The notes under the pieces: model-generated | The model's input: only the letters and a program-made list of their open reading frames with translations | Databases searched by the model: none | Told to the model about the DNA's origin: nothing | NCBI GenBank assembly: GCA_041401985.1 | Contig: JAWKTE010000003.1 | Location: 197,207 to 261,206 of the forward strand | Source: JACKHA01 sp041401985 | GTDB lineage: Bacteria; Planctomycetota; Phycisphaerae; Phycisphaerales; UBA1924 | Direction: 5' to 3' | Length of the DNA: 64,000 nucleotides | Shown: positions 56,941 to 64,000 of the stretch, piece by piece | How the letters are laid out: every line of letters starts with the position of its first letter | Numbering within the stretch: position 1 is the stretch's first letter | Program-made: the position numbers and the translations under genes

Positions 56941-58310
56941 GCCCTTGGCCCGGTCCCGACGCCCGCCGGTTCGGCGCGCGAAGCGCTCTTATCGACGCCC
57001 ACCTGCTGGACCTCCTGGCCCACAAACCGCATCGCCACCAGCGTCTGGTCGTCGTCGCGGGCCCGGCGGGCGGTGTGCTTGAACAGGGCGGTGTGGACCG
57101 AGTCCACGACGCAGTCCGGCTCGCCCGAGCAGCCCAGCAGGGCCGCGTCCAGGCCCTCAACGCCGAACATGGCGCGGTCGGCGTTCATGGCCTCGGTGAT
57201 GCCGTCGGTGTAGAGCACGATCGTGTCGTGCATCCCGAGTTCGACGACCTCCTCGACAGGCTCGAACTCGTCGAACAGGCCCAGCGGCGGGTCACCCTCG
57301 CCGGACAGGTCGGTCACGCTGCCGCCGTCGCCGAGTTTCAGGCGGGGCGGGTTGTGCCCGGCCCGGGCGAAGGCCAGGGTCCGCTCGCGCGGGTCGTACA
57401 GCCCCATGAACGCCGTGACGAACGAGCCCTCGCGCAGCGTGCGGACCAGACGCCGGTTGGCGTACCGCAGGATCGCCGCCGGCGAGATCTCGCCGTTGTC
57501 GTACCCGTGCAGGATCGCGTGCAGCATGGCCATGACCGTTGCCGCCGGCGCGCCGTGCCCTGAGACATCCGCGATCACCACGCCCCAGCGCCCATCGGGA
57601 TAGGGGAAGAAGTCGTAGTAGTCCCCGCCTGATTCGTCGCTGGTCAGGTACGACGCCGCGAGGCGCAGCCCGGGGATCACCGGCAACCGCTGCGGCAGCA
57701 GCGAGCGCTGGATGTTGGCGATCTGGACCAGTTGCTTCTCGAGACGCGTGTTGAGTTCGGCCGCCCGCTTGTGGGCCACCAGGTTGCTGGTGGCCATGCC
57801 CAGCAGGTTGCCCGTGAGCAGCCCGGACTCGACCTGCTCCAGGCTCCACGCGTTCGGATCGGCGGCGAACCACAGGCCCCAGTTCAGGCTCTCGCCGTTG
57901 TCATAGTTCGGGATGGCCACGCACGCCCGCATGTCCGCGACCGCGTCGCCCAGCACCGGGTCGTTTTCGATCCGCAGGTTGCGGAACAGTTGCGGCCCCT
58001 CGCGCTGCAGCACCATGCCGACGAACCCGCCGTCGTGCGTCGGGATCGAGTCCCAGTCGCGCCACGGGTTGGCGTTGGCGTTGGCCGGCAGCCCGTTGTT
58101 GACCATGCGGATCGAGCGGGTGACCTTGTACTTCCCGTCGGGCAGGCCGCGCCGGGAGATGGACACCAAGTGGTCCACCGGGCGCTGGCGGCGCAGCCAG
58201 TTGCCGTAATGGGCCACGAGGCGGGCGGGCTCGTGGATCTTGCTGCCGCGCCGGAGCAGGTCGTTGAGTTCGAGAATCTGGGAATGGGCGCCCAGATCGA
58301 TGCGGTCCAT
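56937..58310 (-). CDS. SpoIIE/RsbU-type PP2C serine phosphatase with GAF-like sensor
   Basis: A 457-residue protein. Residues 1-190 look like a GAF sensor (VDHLVSISRRGLPDGKYKVTRS, ACVAIPNYDNGESLNWGLWF). A short coiled coil follows, then the phosphatase from ~205: IQRSLLPQRLPVIPGLRLAAS, SGGDYYDFFPYPDGRWGVVIADVSGHG, FARAGHNPP and TIVLYTDGITEAMN. The metal-binding Asp residues (GGDYYD, DVSGHG, YTDG) are present. Such proteins control anti-sigma switches. No partner kinase or anti-sigma factor is nearby. Coupled to the Cys-cluster gene. Confidence 0.9.
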   Translation of the reverse strand: MDRIDLGAHSQILELNDLLRRGSKIHEPARLVAHYGNWLRRQRPVDHLVSISRRGLPDGKYKVTRSIRMVNNGLPANANANPWRDWDSIPTHDGGFVGMVLQREGPQLFRNLRIENDPVLGDAVADMRACVAIPNYDNGESLNWGLWFAADPNAWSLEQVESGLLTGNLLGMATSNLVAHKRAAELNTRLEKQLVQIANIQRSLLPQRLPVIPGLRLAASYLTSDESGGDYYDFFPYPDGRWGVVIADVSGHGAPAATVMAMLHAILHGYDNGEISPAAILRYANRRLVRTLREGSFVTAFMGLYDPRERTLAFARAGHNPPRLKLGDGGSVTDLSGEGDPPLGLFDEFEPVEEVVELGMHDTIVLYTDGITEAMNADRAMFGVEGLDAALLGCSGEPDCVVDSVHTALFKHTARRARDDDQTLVAMRFVGQEVQQVGVDKSASRAEPAGVGTGPRA

Positions 58311-58411
58311 GGCCAGAGGGTATCCCTCGGGCCTCGCGGCTTATTCCCCGCGGCGCGTTTCAAGAGGCGCTCTGGCCCGGGCTCCCGCTCGCAGGACCGA
58401 TCGCTCCGGAA

Positions 58412-58696
58412 TCAGGCGTCGCCCGAGTGCCCGTGTGATTCGGCGGCAGCCGAGGACGGCGCGGCCTGGTCCGCCGCCGTCGCGCCCGCCTGCTCCGGTG
58501 TCTTGCGGTACAACTCGACCCACTTCAGCCCGCCGCACTGCGAGCAGCGTCCGAGCACCCGCTTGACCCGCGATCTGGCTCCAATCCGAACGATCCCGAC
58601 CGACTCGGCCGTGGCCTCCCGCCCGCAGCCGGTGCAGCGGACGTACCAGTTCGGAGCGGGATCGACGCCAAGGCGGCGGAAAAAGCGGGCGAGCAT
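58412..58696 (-). CDS. Small zinc-ribbon protein
   Basis: A 94-residue protein: MLARFFRRLGVDPAP, then CTGCG (CxxC) and CSQCG (CxxC) 25-30 residues apart, then LKWVELYRK and an Ala/Ser/Gln-rich tail. The pairs fit a zinc ribbon. No family was recognised. GGGAG before the ATG supports the start; the frame is open further upstream. Confidence 0.7.
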   Translation of the reverse strand: MLARFFRRLGVDPAPNWYVRCTGCGREATAESVGIVRIGARSRVKRVLGRCSQCGGLKWVELYRKTPEQAGATAADQAAPSSAAAESHGHSGDA

Positions 58697-58805
58697 GCAA
58701 GGCTCCCTGAGACGGGTCTGACGGGACGGTCGGGCAGGACTCCCCTCCAAGCGTATTCGGTGGCGGGCGGCCGCCCGTTCACATGTCACGCCGTTCGATC
58801 GCGGC

Positions 58806-59216
58806 TCATCCATCCCAGTGCAGGTCCACCCGTTCTTCGCGCCCCCGCTCGGGCGGGCCGTAGCGACGGGTCGCGAACGACCCGTGCGGGAACGGGTGCT
58901 TCTCCAGAATCGGCGCGACCGCCTCCCACAGCGGGTCGGCGTGGCGGCCGTAGCAGAAGACGACAAAGCTGTCCGGGCCAACCTCGTTGCCGTCGAGTTC
59001 TCCGACACCAGCCCGATCGATCGCGTCGCTCAACTCGTCTTCGAGTTCGAACAGCCGTGCCAGACCGTCCTGGAGGTCCCACTCGCCGTCCAATGTGACA
59101 GTGATGAGCACCGCGTGTTCCTCGGCGTCGGTGTCCGAACCCGCGGGCTTGTCGCCGGCCAGTTCCGACGAGCGCCCGGACCCGAAGAAACTCTTGATCC
59201 GCTCGAACAATCCCAT
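58806..59216 (-). CDS. Small acidic protein of unknown function
   Basis: A 136-residue protein: short amphipathic start (LFERIKSFFGSG), then VLITVTLDGEWDLQDGLARLFELEDELSDAID, DGNEVGPDSFVVFCYGRHADPLWEAVAPIL and FPHGSFATRRYGP. The pattern is alpha/beta, with no catalytic motif. The ATG at 59216 was chosen; a GTG two codons upstream is possible. Convergent and divergent spacing suggest a monocistronic gene. Confidence 0.68.
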   Translation of the reverse strand: MGLFERIKSFFGSGRSSELAGDKPAGSDTDAEEHAVLITVTLDGEWDLQDGLARLFELEDELSDAIDRAGVGELDGNEVGPDSFVVFCYGRHADPLWEAVAPILEKHPFPHGSFATRRYGPPERGREERVDLHWDG

Positions 59217-59411
59217 CGCCACAGCCTACCCACCTCTCCACCGGCGGGCGAAGAAGGTCCGGGGAGGCTCGCGCGATCGGCTGACAGCCAACGGTCGCTC
59301 GACCCGGGGCTTCGGCGCAGAGCCTTCTCAGCCCCGGCGTCCGTCACCCGCCCCTCGCGCCCGGCGCCGTCGATGCGCGTCCGCGTCGGCGCGATGCGTC
59401 TCGACGATGCC

Positions 59412-60377
59412 TCACGCCCCCCGGTTCAAGCACGCATCCAGCACCGCCATCCGCACCGCCACGCCGTTGGTCACCTGCCTCGGGATCACCGTCCGCGGCA
59501 GGTCGTACACCGCCGCCTCGATCTCCAGCCCCCGGTTGATCGGGCCCGGGTGCATGATCAAGGCGTGCTCCGGCAGGCGTGCGGCCCGTTCTGGCGTAAG
59601 GGCGTAAGACTGGCGGTACTCGCGGGCCGACGCGATCGTGCCGCGCGACTTGTGGCGCTCGAACTGCACTCGGAGCATCATGATCGCGTCGGGCCCGGCG
59701 TCGATGGCCGCGTCCAGGTCGCGCTCGACGGTGCAGCCCAGCGTCGCCATGGCCGCCGGCAGCAGGGCCGGCGGGCCGACGCAGGTGAGCGCGGCCCCGA
59801 GCGTTCGCATCGCGTGGATCGCCGAGCGGGCCACGCGCGAGTTGACCACATCGCCCACGATCGCCACGCGCACGCCCGACAGGTCCAGCGCATCGAGGCG
59901 ACCGAGGCCCTCGGCCAGCGTGTACGCATCCAGCAGGCCCTGGGTCGGGTGCTCGTGCCGACCGTCGCCCGCGTTGATCACGCTGCAGCGGACCGAATCC
60001 GCCACGATGCCCGCGGCCCCCGGGGCCGTCGCCCGCACCACGATCGCGTCCACGCCCATCGCGGCGATGGTGCGGGCCGAGTCGGCCAGCGTCTCGCCCT
60101 TCGAGACCGACGAGCCGCTGGAGCCGAGGTCCACCACGTCCGCCCCGAGCAACTGGGCCGCGCGGGTGAACGAGACACGCGTCCGCGTCGAATCTTCGAG
60201 GAACAGATTCCCCACGCACCGCCCGGCGAGCGCGTCGCCCTTCCGCCCCGCGTGCACGCGCGGGGCCATGTCGTGCGAGCGCCGGAGCAGGAAGCGGACC
60301 TGCTCGGGCGAGAGGCCCGCGAGACGGAGCAGGTGCGGGCTGGTCCACCGGGCCGGGGGAGCGGTGGTCGCTGGCAT
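59412..60377 (-). CDS. pyrB: Aspartate carbamoyltransferase catalytic subunit
   Basis: The 321-residue enzyme makes carbamoyl-aspartate in pyrimidine synthesis. The carbamoyl-phosphate motif is S63-T-R-T-R67, the 80s loop is SSVSKGETL (K93), the His is in HPTQG (143-146), and MMLRVQFERH, ALIMHPGPINRG and the end TNGVAVRMAVLDACL are present. The ATG at 60377 was chosen; a GTG at 60401 adds eight residues. No pyrI or pyrC is next to it. Confidence 0.94.
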   Translation of the reverse strand: MPATTAPPARWTSPHLLRLAGLSPEQVRFLLRRSHDMAPRVHAGRKGDALAGRCVGNLFLEDSTRTRVSFTRAAQLLGADVVDLGSSGSSVSKGETLADSARTIAAMGVDAIVVRATAPGAAGIVADSVRCSVINAGDGRHEHPTQGLLDAYTLAEGLGRLDALDLSGVRVAIVGDVVNSRVARSAIHAMRTLGAALTCVGPPALLPAAMATLGCTVERDLDAAIDAGPDAIMMLRVQFERHKSRGTIASAREYRQSYALTPERAARLPEHALIMHPGPINRGLEIEAAVYDLPRTVIPRQVTNGVAVRMAVLDACLNRGA

Positions 60378-60431
60378 GGGACATGGTATGGATGCAGCCA
60401 CGCGTCCGCGCTACCCCCGCACACCCGCGCG

Positions 60432-60499
60432 TGCGAGCCGGGGCGTCCCCGCCCCGGTCCCCTCAGTCCCCTGCGAGCCGGGGCGACCCCGCGCCCCGG
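60432..60499 (+). repeat. REP-like palindromes, copies 2 and 3
   Basis: Copy 2 at 60432-60459 is identical to 19419-19447 across the core: CCGGGGCG (60438-60445), TCCC, CGCCCCGG (60450-60457). Copy 3 at 60473-60499 is a variant, GCGAGCCGGGGCG then ACCCCG then CGCCCCGG. They lie head-to-tail. Confidence 0.8.
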
Positions 60500-60540
60500 C
60501 AATTGAAGTGGTCGCGTGCGTTCCATACCAGCGCGTCGAA

Positions 60541-60567
60541 GACCGGGGCGGGGACGCCCCGGCTCGC
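60541..60567 (-). repeat. REP-like palindrome, inverted copy 4
   Basis: GACCGGGGCGGGGACGCCCC then GGCTCGC is the reverse complement of copy 1. Copies 2, 3 and 4 together make an inverted pair in the 204-base spacer between pyrB and the O-antigen-ligase-like gene. Confidence 0.8.
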
Positions 60568-60605
60568 GCGCCAAGGGTCGGTCTGGCCCGGCATAACCTC
60601 CGTCG

Positions 60606-63161
60606 ATGAACGGGTTGGGCCGAGAACAGCCACTCGAACGACGCCCCCGCCTGGTCGGCGGGCTGCTCGCCTGCACGCTCGTTCTCACCGCCGTGGCCTG
60701 CCTGCGGGCGATCGTGGCGTTCGAGCCGATGCCGTATTTCTCGGGCGACCCGTTCGTGTCGGTCGTGCAGGTGACGGCCCTGACGCCGGCGCACGGGCTG
60801 TGGCTCGACATCGCGTCGATCGCGGTGGGGGGGATCGGGATGTGCCTCCACCTGCTCGCCAGTGGACGGGTGCGGGCGGGACTGGTCGGGCTTGTCGGCA
60901 TCGGCGCGATCGTGCCGCTGGCGGCGTGGAGCGCGGGGCTGGTCGGGCCCGGCACGACGATCGACGGCTCGCGCCAGGCGTTCGGCGCGGTCGCCGCGCT
61001 CTGGACCGCGGCCGCGCTCGCGCATCTGTGCGAGGACGACCGAAGGCGCTCGATAGCCCTGGGCCTCGCCCTCGGCGTCATCGCGATGCTCGTGTGCAAA
61101 GGGCTGGTGCAGGTGCTCGTCGAGCACCCCGACACCGTCGCGTGGTACGAGCGCGATCGGGCCGGATTCCTCGGCGAGCGAGGCTGGGAGGCCGATTCGC
61201 CCCAGGCCCGCGGCTACGAGCGGCGTCTGTACCAGGCCGAGGCGACGGGGTGGTTCGGGCTGTCAAACGTGCTGGCGACGTTCGCGGCGGGTGCAGGGGT
61301 CTCGCTCGCGGCTGTCGGCGTTGCGGGACTGGTGCAGCGTGTGCGAGGCACAAGCGCCACCCGAAGTGTGACGCGGCTGGGCTTCGGACCCATCGCCGCC
61401 GTATTGGTCGGCGCGGTCGTCGGCGCTGTGGCGCTGCTGATGACCCGATCCAAGGGGGGGCTCGCCGCCGCCGGCGCCGGGGCGGCGTTTGTCGCCGCGA
61501 TCTGGTTCGTCCGAACGCGGCTCGCCGCGCGCGCATCGGCTTCGAACTGGTCGCAGCGTGCGGGCCTGCCCATCGCCGCCGCGCTGGGCGCACTCCCGCT
61601 GCTCGCCGTCGTCGCCCGCGGCCTGCTCGGCGAGCGGATCGGCGAACTCAGCCTCCTGTTCCGCTGGTTCTACATGCAGGGCGCGGTCCGCATCGTCGCC
61701 GACAACCCGCTCGTCGGCGTCGGCCCCGCGGGCTTCCGCGACGTCTACATGCTCGTCAAGCCGCCGCTGGCCGTTGAGGATGTCGTCAGCCCGCACTCGC
61801 TCCCGCTCGATCTGCTCTCGGCGTACGGCGTCGCGACCGGCCTGTGCTGGCTCGCCGCGATCGTGCTGCTGGTCACCGCAGCCGTTGCGGGTGCGCTCGC
61901 GCTTGCACGGCCCTTGAGCAACGAGAACAAACAGCCGGAGCCGCGGCCTGACGCCACGCAGGATCCCACGCCCCGCCTCGCCGACGACACCAAACTCCTC
62001 GCCCTGGCCGCCATCCTCCCGACCATCGCCGCGGCGTTCGTCGAGCGTGCCCTGACGACGCCCGAAGCCGCGGTCATGCGCCTCGCGGGCCTGGCTGGCT
62101 GGATCGGGATCGCGTGGGGCGTCCTGGCGATCGCGCGGCGGATGCCACAAGCGTTGACGCTCGGCGCCCTGGCGCTCGCCGCCGTGTTCATCCTCCATGC
62201 CGGGATTGAGACCACGCCGATCTGGTCGGGCGCCCAGCCGCTGTTCTTCGCCATGCTGGGGATCGCCGGGGCGCGGATCGGAACGAAGAGCCGCTCACAA
62301 CGCGCCGACCCGCCCAACGCGGATGGCGGCGCCGACGACCACTGCTCGGATTCCTCCAGGGCACCGCATCGCCTCTGGCCGGTCGCCATCGGCGTCGCGA
62401 CGCTCGCATCTCTCGCCTTCGCCCCGTGGCCCATCCTCGCCTGGCAGTCCCATCTCCGCCGCGCCGCAGGGTCCGCCTCGCCCGTCGGCCAGATCCGCCA
62501 GGACATGCGCCTCATCGCCACCGACCCGGCCGGCTCGGTGGCCCTGGGCATCTCGCCCCAGTCGCTCGCCACGGACCTTGCCAACCTGGTCGGCCAGCAG
62601 CCCGCCCGCGACCAGGCGACCTTCAACCGCCAACTCGCCTCGGCCACCATTCAAGCCGCCGACACCGCTTGGCCCGAGCTCCAAGCCGCCGGGGCCCTGG
62701 GCGACTTCCGGGCCGCCCGCGCCGCCACACGCGCCCGCCAGCACGCCGCCTCGGCCCTTCTCGAACTCGGCCGCCCCGATGAGGCCCTGACCGCCCTGAC
62801 CGAGGCGGCCGACGCCGCCGAGGCCGAGGCCGATCGTGACGATTCGGCTCAGGCCCGGTCCCACGCCGCCACCATGCGGTCCGGCCTGGCGGACCTGCTG
62901 GAATCGCTCGGTCGATTGAACGAGGCTCGGGCCAGCCGCGAAGCCGCCGTCGCGGCCCACGCCCGTGCCGCCGAACTCGACCCCTGGGGCGTGTTCCACC
63001 CCGTCCGCCTGGCCCGCCTCCACTCCCGCCTCGGCAACCCCGCCGAGGCCCGGCGCTGGGCCGAGCGGGCCCTGGCCAACCACGCCAACAGCCGCCTGGA
63101 CCCCGTGGCCGGGCTGACCGACGCCGAGCGGGCAGAGATGGAGCGGCTGGCGAACCCCTGA
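60606..63161 (+). CDS. O-antigen-ligase-like (Wzy_C) membrane protein with TPR-like tail
   Basis: An 851-residue protein with ~12 hydrophobic segments in residues ~20-560. The O-antigen ligase pattern is GAVRIVADNPLVGVGPAGFRDVYM (the NPxxGxGxGxF motif) followed by SPHSLPLDLLSAYGV, with the conserved His. From ~600 the protein is hydrophilic and made of helices with TPR-like spacing (ASALLELGRPDEALTALTEAA, LLESLGRLNEARASREAAVA, LHSRLGNPAEARRWAERAL). It could attach or polymerise a surface glycan. The ligase active site is inferred from one motif only. Confidence 0.82.
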   Translation: MNGLGREQPLERRPRLVGGLLACTLVLTAVACLRAIVAFEPMPYFSGDPFVSVVQVTALTPAHGLWLDIASIAVGGIGMCLHLLASGRVRAGLVGLVGIGAIVPLAAWSAGLVGPGTTIDGSRQAFGAVAALWTAAALAHLCEDDRRRSIALGLALGVIAMLVCKGLVQVLVEHPDTVAWYERDRAGFLGERGWEADSPQARGYERRLYQAEATGWFGLSNVLATFAAGAGVSLAAVGVAGLVQRVRGTSATRSVTRLGFGPIAAVLVGAVVGAVALLMTRSKGGLAAAGAGAAFVAAIWFVRTRLAARASASNWSQRAGLPIAAALGALPLLAVVARGLLGERIGELSLLFRWFYMQGAVRIVADNPLVGVGPAGFRDVYMLVKPPLAVEDVVSPHSLPLDLLSAYGVATGLCWLAAIVLLVTAAVAGALALARPLSNENKQPEPRPDATQDPTPRLADDTKLLALAAILPTIAAAFVERALTTPEAAVMRLAGLAGWIGIAWGVLAIARRMPQALTLGALALAAVFILHAGIETTPIWSGAQPLFFAMLGIAGARIGTKSRSQRADPPNADGGADDHCSDSSRAPHRLWPVAIGVATLASLAFAPWPILAWQSHLRRAAGSASPVGQIRQDMRLIATDPAGSVALGISPQSLATDLANLVGQQPARDQATFNRQLASATIQAADTAWPELQAAGALGDFRAARAATRARQHAASALLELGRPDEALTALTEAADAAEAEADRDDSAQARSHAATMRSGLADLLESLGRLNEARASREAAVAAHARAAELDPWGVFHPVRLARLHSRLGNPAEARRWAERALANHANSRLDPVAGLTDAERAEMERLANP

Positions 63162-63711
63162 ACTGGGTGTAGGTGAGCCGCGAGGCCGGCGTCCCACCCC
63201 GTGTTCGGGTATTGATTCGCTCCCGCCGACGCCTAGGATTGCTCTCCCAACTCCGTTGCCGGTTGGAGGTTGCGCCGCCCGGCCCGGTCCAGACCGGGCC
63301 AGATTCGGGTCGGTGAGGGATGCCCCTCCCCGAACGCTGCGCAAAGCCAGCCCGGCCATAGAGATGGAGCCTCCGGAGGGGTACGCGATGGCCCGCTCGT
63401 CCGACAGCAACGATCCCGACGACGACGACTGGTGACGGCGCCAAACCTCCGCCCACGCCCCGCCGCGCGTCAGCGCGAAACGGGGCGACGCGAGCGAGGC
63501 CGGGATGCGTGACGTAGCCCGGCGAGCCCGACGAATCGGGCGCTCGCGCGACACAAGACCACGATGAAGATTCTGTTGGCCTCCCGTTCCACGGCGGCGT
63601 CGGGGCGGGTCGGGCCGATTCCAAAAGACATCACGGGCGGTCGGTGCCGCCCCGCGTGGACGCGGGCGGTGGCCGGTGCCGCCGGAGCCGCGGGAAGATT
63701 CGAGAGCAGCC
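63162..63711 (+). promoter_or_regulatory. Long structured leader upstream of fusA (550 bases)
   Basis: A promoter candidate TTGATT (63212-63217), 16-base spacer, TAGGAT (63234-63239) predicts a leader of ~465 bases. Inside are perfect stems: GGCCCGGT 63281-63288 with ACCGGGCC 63293-63300; GCCCCG 63457-63462 with CGGGGC 63481-63486, enclosing CGCGC/GCGCG; and GCCCGA/TCGGGC with flanking GCGAG/CTCGC (63522-63547). A 15-codon frame with a ribosome site lies at 63388. No other gene is visible. Confidence 0.5.
63388..63435 (+). CDS. Candidate 15-residue leader ORF upstream of fusA
   Basis: MARSSDSNDPDDDDW, stop. A ribosome site GGAGGGG (63375-63381) lies six bases before the ATG, as good as any in the window. 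The peptide is acidic, with four consecutive Asp codons before a single Trp codon. It may be a leader peptide, a toxin-like short protein, or chance. It is not long enough for coding statistics. Confidence 0.3.
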   Translation: MARSSDSNDPDDDDW

Positions 63712-64000
63712 ATGGCGACCGACCTGAAAATGCCCACCGACCTGAAGTACGTCCGGAACATCGGCATCTGCGCCCACATCGACGCGGGCAAGACGACCGT
63801 CTCCGAGCGCATCCTGTTCTACACCGGCAAGAACTACAAGATGGGCGAGGTGCACGAGGGCACCGCGACCATGGACTTCCTGCAGGAAGAGCAGGAGCGC
63901 GGCATCACCATCCAGTCCGCCGCGACCACCTGCCCCTGGGAGCACAAGGGGCAGATGTACAAGATCAACCTGATCGACACGCCCGGGCACGTGGACTTCA
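63712..64000 (+). CDS. fusA: Elongation factor G (3' truncated)
   Basis: The first 96 codons of a translational GTPase. G1 is AHIDAGKTT, the switch I region has GITIQSAATT, and G3 is DTPGHVDF at the window edge. N-terminal TDLKYVRNIGICAHIDAGKT with MGEVHEGTATMDFLQEEQERG is EF-G. The gene runs past the window. It is far from the S12-S7 genes that usually precede it. The start could also be the ATG six codons later. Confidence 0.95.
   Translation, partial: MATDLKMPTDLKYVRNIGICAHIDAGKTTVSERILFYTGKNYKMGEVHEGTATMDFLQEEQERGITIQSAATTCPWEHKGQMYKINLIDTPGHVDF

Overview
The window is chromosomal DNA of very high GC content with dense, mostly well-spaced genes. It most resembles a planctomycete of the class Phycisphaerae. 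The main signs are three secreted proteins with dockerin-like C-termini ending in Gly-Cys, HflK/HflC-type proteins of the planctomycete style, long spacers inside the ribosomal-protein cluster, and a UDPGP-family uridylyltransferase. No transposase, integrase, CRISPR array, complete tRNA or rRNA was seen. This is core genome, not an island.

Layout. 1-7 kb: the end of a secreted dockerin-type protein, a SpoU-type RNA methyltransferase, a rhodanese with a membrane tail, a secreted EF-hand protein, an ExbB-ExbD-ExbD energy-transducing operon and a large secreted protein of unknown role. 7-22.4 kb: the S10-spc ribosomal-protein cluster in canonical order (S10, L3, L4, L23, L2, S19, L22, S3, L16, L29, S17, L14, L24, L5, S14, S8, L6, L18, S5, L15, SecY, Map, IF-1). 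L30 and Adk are absent and the alpha-operon genes do not follow. 22.5-28.8 kb: UDP-sugar pyrophosphorylase, ribulose-phosphate epimerase, a phosphatase-fold protein without its catalytic histidines, Ffh and small membrane proteins.

28.8-41.7 kb: a membrane locus. Six minus-strand genes encode three SPFH (HflK/HflC-like) proteins, an ABC ATPase, its permease and a large anchored protein. A second ABC permease is divergent from them. 41.7-51.5 kb: a stand-alone L7/L12-C-terminal-like protein, two GC-ending secreted proteins, an XRE-type regulator overlapping another frame, RecR and a PIN-TRAM protein. 51.9-56 kb: a ribose-type sugar ABC importer (permease, lipoprotein, double ATPase), then TatA. 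56-64 kb: a SpoIIE-type phosphatase coupled to a Cys-cluster protein, aspartate carbamoyltransferase, an O-antigen-ligase-like protein with a repeat tail, and the start of EF-G behind a long structured leader.

The most unusual points are these: ribosomal protein L22 carries an N-terminal domain that reads like a Cro/C1 helix-turn-helix; the ribosomal spacers hold arrays of a heptanucleotide repeat; the L3-L4 spacer contains a nested three-helix RNA element; short S14 has lost three of its four zinc cysteines; and several families of dispersed spacer repeats occur, including a REP-like palindrome. All calls come from reading the sequence alone. No database search was run, so family names rest on recognised motifs.
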